Below are positions 19,887 through 32,210 of a stretch of DNA of 64,000 nt, piece after piece. Source of the stretch: Chrysoperla carnea (lineage: Eukaryota; Arthropoda; Insecta; Neuroptera; Chrysopidae); contig NC_058342.1 of the NCBI RefSeq assembly GCF_905475395.1, positions 2,927,001-2,991,000 of the forward strand. The letters run 5' to 3'. The notes under the pieces were generated by a model. That model was not told the DNA's origin. It saw only the letters and a program-made list of their open reading frames with translations, and did not search any database. The translations under genes and the position numbers were made by a program. Position 1 is the first letter of the stretch, and the number at the start of each line of letters is the position of its first letter.

Positions 19887-20883
19887 TCCGAAGCTACCGG
19901 TCCGATTAAATTCATTTTTTTGCATATATGTGTGTGTGTGTGTGAGTGGATGTGTATATACATATATAGTGATTTTACATGTTCGTGAATATGTTGATGA
20001 TTTAGGTTGCAATGTCCGTGGAAATGTTGATGATAAGCATTGCAAATAAAATGTTTTTATATGCGCTTGGATGAAATTGTCATTAAAAAACCTAATTTCA
20101 TTCTTTAATAATCAAAATAATTTCTACGTTTCTCTAACCACGTCCTTACTTACCTTTATTTTGATAGTACAAATGTTGTCTCAAAAATCACATTTGGTCA
20201 CGTTTAAAGTATAATATTTTCTGCAAATTTTGTCAGAAACTTTTTTTTGTATGTTGATGAAACAGTTTATGAAATAGATGTCGCAGATGGTGTTGCACTC
20301 AGCTTATCGTACTTCAGTGCTGGGTCAATATTTATAAATATTAGGTATTAAATAATTACTTGAGTAGTATTTAACGAATAATTATGGTAAAAAACCGCAT
20401 AATAGACTGGGATTCACGATTTACCTTGTCTGTTATACAATTTTTTCACTTAGTTATCGATTAAATACTACTTAAATAATCTATTTAATACCATATATTT
20501 ATATTGGCCTGGCACTAAGGTACGGATACGTCAGTGCTCCATCTTCTGTACCCTCTACTTCAAAAACGGATTAACGTATTAAAAATGCTTTCAGGCAAAC
20601 AATATCTCAGCTATACGTACCCTAGTGCAGGGGGGTAAATATTTATAAATATAAGGTATGATATAATTTTTAAAGTAATATTTAATGAATAATTAAGGAA
20701 GAAAACCGCATAATAGACTGGGAGTCACAATTGACTATGTCTATCATGCGGTTTTTTTACCTTATAAAAAATACCTAATAAATGGTCAATATTCATAAAT
20801 ATTGACCCTGCACTAAGGTACGTATCGCTGAGATACCGTTTGTATGAAAGATTTTTGTATACGATGGATCGTTAATGAAAAAG
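18241..20883. repeat. MITE cluster and palindrome, second copy
   Basis: The spacer at 18241-18334 is related to 1890-1975 (shared AAATAGATGTCGC, TTGCGACTAGCTT versus TTGCACTCAGCTT). It leads into modules matching those of copy 1: M1 at 18335-18562, M2 at 18650-18860, M3 at 18949-19166, M3 mirror at about 20307-20525 and M2 mirror at 20613-20823. The palindrome spans 18596-20883, including the 74-bp arm-specific insertion at 19271-19344. Because 18241-18334 is present here, the cluster extends further left than base 1 shows for copy 1. Confidence 0.85.
19797..19884. repeat. (AT)n core of the second palindrome, about 44 units
   Basis: It is one dinucleotide shorter than at 1463-1552. This accounts for the change in offset between the two duplicate copies from 18334 to 18332. 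Confidence 0.95.
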
Positions 20884-20983
20884 AGCTATCGTCCGAGTAA
20901 CTTCATTTACCTCTTTCGTGACATAGATTTCCACTCAGAACGGAATATATATATTCCGTAAAATCGGTTCTTAGTGGACGTCT

Positions 20984-22162
20984 ATGTCACAAAAACGTGC
21001 GTCATCTACGCCATCGAAGCCCGGGGATGTTCCATCACTGCCTGTGTTAATTACCGAAACAACTCCGCTAGTTCCATCATAGGAGCGAGCGTAGGCGAAA
21101 TTCTGATTCCTCCTGCTGAGCCATGAAACACTCGTTTGGAAGAGCTAAAACAACACTTTTGAAATTCTCTATTAAAAACCGATTTTGACCTTTCTAAGCG
21201 CCAATGTCTCAAGTACCACAAAACGGTTGCCGAAGCACAAGACCTTGCGACAGTTAGATCGTCGACAAACTTCTTACAAGCACAAGTAGTCTACTTCAAA
21301 TCGATATTTCAGTCTATGCTGCAATGTGCACCGCTTCTCCTGTCCCCAAGTCTACTACTGAGGCACTTGAGGTGCAAACACTTAAGCGCGTAGAGCAACT
21401 TGACTTGAAGTTGACCACCCTTCGACAACGTATCCAGTGTGTACTAGAATACCAGGAATCTGGCTTAACCTTCAACCGAATAAGCGAGCATTCGCGCGTG
21501 GCATCAGGTACCAACATCACACACTGTTCAAGGATATCCTGCTCACTATCAAACAGTGAAACAATGAAAAGATACGTGCACTAGTTCTCGGCAAGGTAAA
21601 GCGAGCTAAGCGAGAGAAGTGTCTTCGAGAGAAGCCCCTTCTCTCGTAGAGAAATCATCTTCAATTGGATGGCCACTGGCATGATTTGTATGCAATGTTG
21701 ACTCGTGTTGATAGAAATATAAGACCTATCAAACTATTCGAAAGGTTCTGCAACGCGCGCTTAGCAGAACAAGCGGTTCTAGTGTCTGTTTTCGCGGCTG
21801 AAGTATCTCTGCTTTCAAAGAATAACCATTCGGCATGTATACTGTGCCCAACTTTTGGTGGAATCGTTTGACTTCTACACACACACACACACATCTTGCT
21901 AGGCACTTTACCTCATATATTCTTGGATAGGGGGTCTTTCTCACGTGGTCAGCGAAAGAACGAACAGTTTTGATTCCCAAGAAAGGCGACCTTTCAATTC
22001 TGAGTAATTATCGCACGATTACATTCGTAATACCGTGTTTAAATCGTTCACCTCCATTCTCAATGAACGCATACTCACAACCATTCAACGAGTTTGGCAG
22101 ATGAGATATGAGCATCGCGGCTCCAAACGTGGTATATCAGATTGCAATGGCAATCTTCAGGT
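20984..22162 (+). pseudogene. Degraded non-LTR element (ORF1-like and RT fragment), second copy
   Basis: No difference from 2652-3830 was noticed. The RT fingers block IPKKGDLS...NYRTI is at about 21957-22020. The identical breaks show that it was already dead before the duplication. Confidence 0.6.
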
Positions 22163-22521
22163 TGACAGATGTATCTGGACACCTGTAGTGTACTGGTGTT
22201 TACTTTTAATCAAGTATACGATGTTTATTCTCTCGAAGTCTGTCGATAATAATTGACTATTTTAACATGAAATATACAGCGTAAACGAAATATTGATAAA
22301 TATCTTGTCTAGCAAAATTTATTTAAAGAGAATTGAAAAAAATACATTCGAACAAGTACTCGAATCTGGACTTCTTGGATTCATGCAAAGCGACCTTCCA
22401 ATTGTGCCATTCGAGCTCTAGACACAGAGTGCATTTTTGTATACTATTTCGAAACAAACTCCTTGCAACTTATTACTTAGTATTTTCAATAATTAATTTC
22501 TATATCATTGTCATTTATATG

Positions 22522-23232
22522 GAGCTTTTGTAACTTGAGTAGTCGCCGCCCAGTATCACCTAGTCGTCAGCATATAAGAGCATTGGTATTAGAGCCATCA
22601 ATATTATATTTCCAGGACCCGATTAAATGGAAGAAGTTTTCAGCTTTGCTTATAAAGGCAGAAAATAACCATGGAGTCATTGGTAACGGCAATACACCTT
22701 TGGTAACATAGAATTCTTTACTAAACACACCCTTGCTTTTTATCTTAAAACATGAATCCATAACTTTGCATGGCTTATGGATCGAAAGCTCGTTTAAAAT
22801 CAATAAATATGACATACAGTCGTCTATCTGGGAGGCAAAATTGGACGCGAATATTAAAAGCAAGAACATATACGTTATGGGGCGTTTAGACAATCCCTGC
22901 TCAGCCTAAAAGATTATATGACGTAGTTCACAGCTTTGAAGTAGTGCTTCATGAGATAATTCCTCTATAATTTTAAGGTGCATTTATATCCCCCTTTTAT
23001 GCATCATATCGCCAATAATCTTCAGCCGTTGTTTCGATAACTTTTCCTGCTATAGTATTCTATTAAACGGGGTTTTTTGGTAGAGTTACCAGTTTTTACG
23101 AGCATTTTTAAGAAATTCGCTCAATATCCCATCCAACTCGAGGGCTTTATAGCTCTGAGCTCTTGTAAGCTCAATATCGCTTAGCGCTTGTAAGATCAAG
23201 TATCTCTTGAAAAGAAGTATCTATGTCTCAAT
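22522..23232 (-). pseudogene. Degraded minus-strand non-LTR RT, second copy
   Basis: It corresponds to 4190-4900. The longest frame is 22567-22893, with the same loss of the GDP turn. No difference from the first copy was noticed. Confidence 0.55.
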
Positions 23233-23696
23233 AAATGCGCATGTTTTACATTGATCAAACAGACGCCAATTTACAAAAAGTTGATACCACAGGTTTTAGA
23301 ATAAAAATTCCCGCACTTCGCTTGAAAGATGGTGTTTGTGCCCATGACTACGAAAATTGTTAAGAGAAGAATTTGGCATGTGAAATGTAACGTATTTCAT
23401 TAAAAATTAGTGTTGCCGTCTCTAAGTAATGACCACTAATTTTCTTGATTAATGATTAAACAAGAAAATTATCATTGATTTGTAATACAATACATAGGTC
23501 AGTATAGAATTTTTGTGTTAAATGAAAACAAAGATAGTGTTCACATACATAGACTCAATGTCATGTAATAAAACAAGTGAAACCAAACAATTGCCTTTGT
23601 TAATTATGGAAATACCATGTTGACTACTCTGTCACATTACACACACATACATGCCACACACATATAACTTGTATTCCTATGTACTACATACTATAC

Positions 23697-24127
23697 AATT
23701 TGCGCTCTCACGGGTAAATAGTGATATTTACGAAAAAATTTATCAAAAATTGTTTATGTTTTTATAAGGAACATTTTTACATTTAAACTTTTGTTCTATC
23801 TCTAACGGTTTACAAATGGTTTCTACGGACCTAAGACCCAATTGACCTATGTTGCTCATTTACGAACTCAACCTCACGTTTTACGTCCTAAGCATTTTAC
23901 AAAAATTTCAACTTGATATCTCTTTTCGTTCTTGAGTAATCGTGATTGCAGACAGACAGTCGACAGAGAGACAGACAACCGGCAATAGACTAATTATGGG
24001 ATTTTATGAACGAACACCTATACCAAAATTTTGTTCATAGTATCAATATATTCAAGCGTTACAAACTTGGGACTTAACTGAGTATACTTTAGTATATTTC
24101 ATATACATGGTATCATAATGCTTTTCT
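23697..24127 (+). repeat. Dispersed repeat R1, duplicate copy
   Basis: It corresponds to 5365-5795, with the same GACA-rich middle and the AAGCGTTACAAACTTGGGAC end block. Confidence 0.75.
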
Positions 24128-26210
24128 TGTTAGGGCGATCTTGTACCAGAAAAATTATTTTTAAATTAAACTTATTTATGTGAATATTTGTATACGATTA
24201 CATAACTGGTTTTTCAACGCGTTTCAATGAGTAAAGATATATTTATTTGAGTAAAGATGATTGATTTCTTAATTCTGGTGGGAATTCTCGATACATCGGT
24301 CTTATATTCATTCAGCTTTTTTTTCTTTTTACTAAGTGTGTTCTCAGCTCAAACCATTCTTATTACATAAAATTATTTTATTAAACTTTTTTTTATTGCT
24401 TTCAATTGTTTGATACACCACACATACATTAAGTTGAACTCTCCTTTATTCTTCAATAGTTTCTTTTTCTTTATATTTGTGTCTTTGTTTACTTTTTTTA
24501 TCTTTTTTTATTTTTGTTTGTTGAATACGAAGCAAGTAAACTGTTTAGTGTTTATATTTGTTCATAATTTTACTTAACATTTTTTGCATAACTTTAAAGT
24601 TGTTCTTTTAACACGCTTTCATTAACTTGGCTTGCTTGCTGCTAATTTTGTAATAAAATCTCAACAGTTAATTTTCATCTTCTGCTTGTTTATCATTTAA
24701 TGTCTGTTTATTCCAGCATCACGCAATTGGATGACTTTTAATTTACTTTTTGGTGTTTAGAAATTTATGAAAATAACCTACGTTCAATTTAAAAGTGTTA
24801 TAGGCTGCAGTAATAACAATAAAACAACATTTACTAAAAATCAAGACCCATCCCGACATCTTAACATCGACACTACACCCAATGCAAAACAAGCTCTGTG
24901 ATCGAATGTTGAAAACAATATTAACTTCTTAAACAGGAAGAACAACTGTCAAGAGAGCAGGAGAATCCAAGAGGACAATCCAAGTTTTGGATATGGGCGG
25001 TGATAGTTTATAAGAATGGAATTCCTCTGAAATGGAATACCCGAGCAAGAATCTAAGGATGGAATTCCTCTGCAATGGAATATCACAACGAGAACGCCGG
25101 GCCCGTGACTTTCATTGGCAATATAAGCCGTTACTATTTTTCTCTAGCCCGAGATCTCTGAGAGAAATCTTTGGATATCATACTTAAATAGCATTGAAAT
25201 TAAAAACACAAATGATACTTATTATATTTAAGATTTCTACAATACATGTATGCTTTTATGGGGTTATTATGTGTGTGACACTTCAATACACTCATTTTAA
25301 ACAATATTTATCTAACCTACAAAATATGAACAACACTGTCTGCGATATAAAGGAAATAAAAAAATACTTTTGTCAAGAAGATTGATAAATAAAAACTACA
25401 AATGGAAACAAAAACAAAACAGAAACTTATTTTTGAATTGATAAGCCAATATTCAATTTATCCCCACATTAAATTTCGCAATAAAGAAAATGTTTGACCT
25501 ATTTAATTAACTTTCAGGATCGTTGGCCGTATACATTAATTTAAAAGGTTTGGCGAACTTCGAATTCAAAAACCATTGAGGGTAATTTGAATGAACTATG
25601 TAACCTGAATTTTATTGAACGTGTGTTCATTTTTTTTTTTTTACAGACAACGGGTATGGCAATTTTCAAAATATTGTATACATAAAAAATTAGTTTTTTT
25701 AAAGACAATTAAAGAACTAATATCAAAGAAAGTTGATAGTTAGAGACGTGGAACATTGATGCTCTTGAAATTTCCTGTCTTATGCTGATTTTTATTATCG
25801 AACACATGGAATAATGTTAAAATAAAATGAATGTTTCCGTCAACATGATATGCCGACTCTATGAAATAGAACACGTCTGCCTTGAACGATGTCCGCGATG
25901 AAAGATTCGCTTCCCTTGATTACATTGGAGAAGCTACGTATGACAGAAAATATATACCGATAGTTTCCTGTGAGTGCGTCCAAATTATGATCCTATTTTT
26001 GAACTTAATTTAATTACGAGTTGCCTGACAAATCTTTCCAGTTCTGACATATTCCTTAACGAAATTCTAACAATAGAAGGTTTTATAAATGAGTCCGTAT
26101 GATTAAATTACCGCGTTGTCATCGTCAAACGTCGAATAATGAAGGTATTCCATAACGTATTGAATTAGAGGTTCTGTTAACAGAATCCGTTTTTTCAATT
26201 AGGTAAAATC

Positions 26211-26881
26211 ATGAGTAATTGCGGGAAAACGATGAAAAGTTAGATGAAATTTTCCAGCTGTTGAAAGCTGTATCATTAGATGTGCAACAAATTAAGGATG
26301 AGCAACAAGAAATCCGACGTGAAATGAAAGAATTGAAAGATGAAAACAACAAATAGAAGCATGAAAACGAATTATTAAAATTAGAAAATGAAAAAATTAA
26401 GAAAAATATAGCAACTCTAAACGTGAAAACCGAACAATTGGATAAAGAAAAAAGAAAGAAAAATGTGGTGGTTACAGGTTTGGAAGTAGTAAAAGAAAAT
26501 GAAAATAAATTGAAAGAAGTGATGCGGGACTTTATCAAAGAAAACTTACAAATTGAAACTGCAATCACGTCGGCAAATCGATTAGGGAAAGAAACATATC
26601 TGGTTTCGTTCGAAAATATAGAAGAAAAATGGAAAGTTATGGAACAAAAAGGCAAATTAAGAGGCCTAAAAGATCAGAGAGTATATATAAATAATGACCA
26701 GACAACTAGGGAAAGGGAAATTCAAAAGTGCATAAGGGGCGTAGCTGCACAAGAAGGACATAAGGGTAACCAGGTGAAAATCGGGTATCAAAAATTAAAA
26801 ATCGGCGATGAAGAATGGAAATGGAGTAACGAAAATGATCGATTAGAAAAACAAACAAGAAGCCGTGATGGAAAAAAGTAA
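26211..26881 (+). pseudogene. Non-LTR ORF1 (coiled coil plus RRM-like), second copy
   Basis: It carries the same frameshift after the ATG (26211) and the same in-frame TAG (26354-26356) as the first copy. The downstream open part starts at 26423. Shared lesions date the decay before the duplication. Confidence 0.7.
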
Positions 26882-26887
26882 AAGAAT

Positions 26888-27782
26888 ATGAACGGTAGAG
26901 GTACAACGAAATTGGCTATGAAGATGGATATGAATTTGAAAAGTTGTGAAAATGAAAATCAGAAAAAGGAAGGAATAATAAAACGGCAGTATAAGAAACT
27001 TTCGGAACCAGAAATGAAAATTGCTACCTGGAACGTGAGAAGTATATATGAAGAGGAAGCACTAAGGAATTTGACTGAAATAATGGTAAAGTACAAAATA
27101 GAGGTGGTTGCGTTACAGGAAACAAAACTCTTAGGAAAAGATATTGTGAAAATCGGGAAGCATACTCTGTTTAAAAGCGGAGGGGAAATAGGATGTTAGG
27201 AACGGGTTTCATCCTGAATGAAGTAGCAGGGAAGACAGTAGTAGATTTCGAAGCTTACTCAGATAGAATGTGTCGAATACGATTGAGAGGGAAAATTTAG
27301 GAAAATATCGATTGTCAATATCCATGCACCATCTGAAGAAAAAGAAATTGAATTGAAACAAACCTTTTATGAAGATCTTCAAAGTGTAGTGAATAGTTTG
27401 CCGAGATACGATATCAAAATTATAATAGGAGATTACAATGCGAAAATTGGGAGGGAAGAAATATATAAAAATGTAACAGGGGCCAAAAGTAAGCACGAAT
27501 ATAGCAACGAAAATGGAAGCTGCATTATTGAGTTTGCAAGAGAAAATAGGATGAAAATAATAAGCACCCATTTCGACCACAAGAATATTCACAAGACAAC
27601 CTGGATTTCACCAAGTGGGAATGCTTCCAAGCAAATAGGCCATATGCTAATTGAGGAGAGAGACATGAGATCAGTAACAGGTGTGAGAAGCTACAGAGGA
27701 GCAGCTAGTAACTCCGACCACTTTCTGGTTATTGCGAAAGTAAAACAAAATTTACCTAAAAAACAGGGAGGTAAGGAGGTGA
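26888..27782 (+). pseudogene. Non-LTR endonuclease domain, second copy
   Basis: The EN start MKIATWNVRSI is at 27024 and IIIGDYNAKIG near 27422. The QIGH substitution (Asp to Gly) and both frameshifts are kept. No new differences from copy 1 were noticed. Confidence 0.8.
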
Positions 27783-29436
27783 TCAGGCAAAAATACAATG
27801 TTTCAAAACTAAAAATTGAGGATACGAGAATCCAGTTTGAAATGATGATATCAGCGGACCTGGGAGAGCAAAGCAAAGGAGAAAATGTTGAACAAAAGTG
27901 GTCAAAAATTCAAACGGTTGTTGGAAGAGCAGCAAAATGTGTACTTGGAAAAAATGAATCAAACAAAGGGAAAGATTGGTTCGACGAAGTTTGTGTAAAA
28001 AGTTTGGAAGAGAGAAATAGGGCAAGAGTTAACATTGTATAACGATAATTCATCCCAAAACAGAGAACAGTTTAAGCAAAAGAGAAAGGAAGCAAAACGT
28101 ATTTGTAGAGCAAAGAAGAGGGATTTGTGGAATAAAAAAATTGAAAAGATTGAAATTAAGAATAGCAGGGAAAATGGTCTGAAAACTGCCACGTACTGTA
28201 GGGGTAAGGATGGTCATATTATAGGGGAAATATCTCAGAAATTGAAACGGTGGGAAGAACATTTCCAAGAGCTATTGGATGATGAAGGAAAGAATAGTGA
28301 CATCGCAGTAAATAATTCTCAGCCGGTATGTGAAAATGTGGAAGTTACCTTGGAAGAGCCAACCTCGTCAGAATTAGAGCAAATTATTTCTTCATTAAAA
28401 AATAACAAAAGCGCTGGAGAAAGTGTCATTACAGGGGAAATGCTAAAAGCAGGTGGTCAGGTATTGCATAAAAGAATTTTTGAGCTCATCCTGCAAATAT
28501 GGAAGGAACAAACTATACCTACAGATTGGAGAGGATCCTTGATTTGCCCAATTCATAAAAAGGGAGACCAATCTCTCTGTGAAAATTGTCGAGGAATTTC
28601 TCTTCTGGATGTAATTTACAAAGTGTTTGCGCTGATCAAGGCTAGTTACTTACATAGAGGATGTAATTGGTGAGTATCAAAGAAGATCAAGATTCAGGAA
28701 GGGAAGATCAACGATTGACCAAATTTTTACTGTCAAAGAGATAATTAATGATAGCTTTGATAGAAATATCGAACTGCATATCCTATTTATTGATTTTAAA
28801 CAAGCATACGACTCGATCATTAGAACAAAAATGATAGAAGCTATGACGACGCTAAAGATACCCAAAAAATTGATTGAATTGGTACTCATGACATTGAAGA
28901 GAACATGGAGTAAAGTAACATGGGAAGGGAAAATATCAAAAACTTTTAATGTTCAAAAAGGATTAAGGCAAGGTGACCCGTTGTCCACAATGCTGTTCAA
29001 TCTGTTGCTGGAAGTAATTATTCGGGAATGTAAATTACAGACCAAAGGAACTGTAAACCACTTTCGACATCAGGTTGTAGCTTTTGCGGACGATATAGCT
29101 ATTATAACTAGAACAAAGCAAGAGTTGATCACTGTGTTTAAAAACCTTGAACATAAAGCTAAAGAGTACGGGTTGACCATAAATGAACAAAAAACAAAGT
29201 ATCTTAAGCTACGAAACCATAATGAGGAAAATGAAAATGGTATACAAATTCGATCGAACGAAAAAGCATATGCATTCGAAAGAGTAAGACAATTCGACTA
29301 TTTGGGGGTGATAATTGAAGACAAAAGTGAAGAAGAATCCGAAATTAATAAAAGACTTCAGAGTGGAAGCAGAGCCATGAGTTCTTTGAAAGGGGTCATG
29401 CTGTCCAAAATGGTTTCAAGGAGAATTAACATTTGA
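27783..29436 (+). pseudogene. Non-LTR reverse transcriptase, second copy
   Basis: FADDIAII lies near 29082. One base differs from copy 1, C at 28568 versus T at 10236; it falls in the IHKKGDQ block and is synonymous (GAT to GAC). The 3' truncation at 29436 is the same. Confidence 0.82.
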
Positions 29437-29573
29437 ATTTATTTTAATCACCGGATAATGATCGTGTGTTAGCATGCACAAAGTAATATCAATAACTTGT
29501 TGTTCTGATTGTTCGGAAATGACAATTTTCAAATGGGATTATTGAAACTAAGAGCGTAGATATTGCTGCCAAC

Positions 29574-29717
29574 ATGAAGATTGCAGTCACACTTATTGTT
29601 GCTGGAGCTGCCGGCCTGTCCATTTTTCCTTTCAAGGACCTTAGAGGCCTCGCTTGTGGCATGTTTATATATATATTTGTAAACACTGGAGACAAAATTT
29701 ATGCGAAACAAAATTAA
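29574..29717 (+). CDS. Unidentified 47-codon hydrophobic small ORF, second copy
   Basis: It is identical by eye to 11242-11385. Conservation here only reflects the recent duplication and is not evidence of function. Confidence 0.2.
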   Translation: MKIAVTLIVAGAAGLSIFPFKDLRGLACGMFIYIFVNTGDKIYAKQN

Positions 29718-30470
29718 AATTTTAGTTTTATAACTGGAAATTTTGTACGCAAAGAGTTCGAGGAAAAAAGGAGTGTCTATCTAAGACAATTTTTCAGGGG
29801 AGCTTTCTGCAGGGATAAAATTTATTCAAAGTAAATTTATTTATCTGTGTAGTACGTTTTCACGCCTGAATAGCTAGAGTCAACAACAACTTCGTTAATT
29901 GCCCATCATAGTTTGGATCGAGTACCTTGAAACTTAAAAAATCTTCAAATGCAAACAAGCTCTCAAAGAAAAATCATAAAGAAAGCGCCGATGTGAATAA
30001 TTACTCTTGTTTAAGCCTTATTTTTATATTGAACACATTTCTTTATCTGAATCAAATGTAAGTAATTTTTCGAAACTTAATTTTTTCGAGTTTCTACCAA
30101 ATAATAAAATCGCAAATTTTCAGAAGAAAATTCTTTATCTCCATAGTTCCAAAACTTGTTTTGGATGCTGCCACGCGTTCATTCTCTACCTTACTTTTGC
30201 ATCCTTTGCACGCACCTAACATCTACATCGTGCACAACAACACCGATTTTTCATCAACTTGCCCTCCGTAATATGACAATTACCGGATAATGCCTTCATA
30301 TCATTTCCCCATAGCATAATATTTTTGCTTTCACGTTATCCCCTATAGCTTCATTTTATACAATGTTAAGTTTCTTTAAAAATATTTCTTTTATATTTGA
30401 CTCTAGTGCAGAAAAAACTAAATTGGTTAATGTTGAGATATAACTAAATTAAAAATTCGGAGAGTTTAAA

Positions 30471-30550
30471 AATACGTTAATACTCAATTGATAAAGGCGT
30501 TTGCCAAAGAATCCAACAGCTCCGGATTTGACTCCTGGTGCGAGTGTATT
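30471..30550 (+). tRNA. tRNA-like sequence, second copy
   Basis: It corresponds to 12139-12218: degenerate A and B boxes and a following T-run. Probably a pseudogene. Confidence 0.35.
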
Positions 30551-31711
30551 TTTTTCTATCATCTTTAATTAAGATTAACAGGACAAGCTATTTTTTAAAT
30601 AAAAATCGTCAATTATAATCGATAGACTTTTTGGTAAATGCAAATAATAATAATATAATAAAAAAATTGTGAACATTAGCATATAAATCAGAAGAATTAG
30701 CATAGGAAAAAATAAATAATTAATAGTTAATTCTCGTTGAGGAACAGAAAACTGAAACCATTCTCTGGTTGAATAACGTTCAAGTCATTCGCCTAATTTT
30801 AACATGACTACTGTTTTTTTATGTACATTGCAGCTTGACAAATAAAAATGAAAGGCACAGACCAAATTTTAAAACATTTAATAAGATGCGGATAATGTTA
30901 ATAGACTAGTTATATATAATATTCAAAGTGGGCCTCAGAAAACCTTTTAGAAGCATTTCATGCAAAATATCTTTTCTCCCTATTTAGACCCTGTTGAATC
31001 CGAATATGTATATTCAAAATAATAAATCCAAAACTATGGGATTTATTAGATAATATTCCTTGAAATTTTTAAATAAAATAAAATTGCTTCAATTTGAGAT
31101 TAAATTCGGCTCTGTAGTTTTAATACTTACTGAGATACAGCTCTTCCAAAATTGGCAATTTATTCGAAAAAAGTGAATTTTTCATATTTGGTCTATTTTC
31201 CAAGATGTTAAGATGTTTTTTAAAAGATGTTAAGGAAAATGTGATTAGCTTTAATATTAGCAAAGAACAATATCCTTAGGTCATATTTTTCACTCACAAA
31301 TCTTAAAAACCCAAAAAGAAATTTCATTTTCACCAATTTGCTCTGTTTAGTTCTCATAATGATTTGAAGGTAGTTTGAAAGGATAAATCATGTACATGTT
31401 TATAAATCATGTTCACTATAGTGACTATAGTGAATTCTAAACTGACTTCTATAAACATATAAATATAATAAACATATTAATATACGTAGAAAATATATGC
31501 AAGTTGGAATTGAAAGGCTATTTAAATGATTCAAATATTATGTTTATAGTGCAAATCCCCTAATTCAATTCTGCTAACTTTTCCTTAACGACTATACATA
31601 CATTCCATACAAATCATGCAAAATGTAAATACCGGAAAATCATATTGGACACTGCATTTACGAGCATGTAGAAAAAATTAATAATATATAAGAACTAGTT
31701 ACTAATCTTTT

Positions 31712-32161
31712 TATAATTTTTACAAACAATGACTTAAATATTACTTCACCATGTGGAAAAACATTACCAATTTTGTTGGTAAACTCTATATTACCCTGAA
31801 TCAAAGTTATATGGATATCAATGGTATACAATATGGAATGTTAGAAAGTACCTATACTTACATCGAAGTGCAACAAATATTATTTAATAAAATAAATATC
31901 TAACAGCCTATATATAAACAGCCTAATTTGGGAATGAGCAAACTTGCTGACTGCGACTTAGAAAATATAGGAGATTTGGAGCTAATAGCAAATAAACTTT
32001 ATAAACATCCAATAACATGGTCATTAATTATTGTTATAATGATAATAATAACAAGCATAATTTATACTCTCTACAAGTATTGTCAAACGAATACAAATAC
32101 TTTTATTTATTATTTTAAAAGTTGTTTCTCACTAAATTTCAAAATTAAGCTCATAGATTAA
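31712..32161 (+). pseudogene. Envelope-like C terminus, second copy
   Basis: It corresponds to 13380-13829, with the membrane helix in the frame 31928-32161. The internal stops are the same. Confidence 0.3.
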
Positions 32162-32210
32162 TATCATGAGATATTATTTTAAATATTTCTGTATCCTAAT
32201 AATTTCTCAT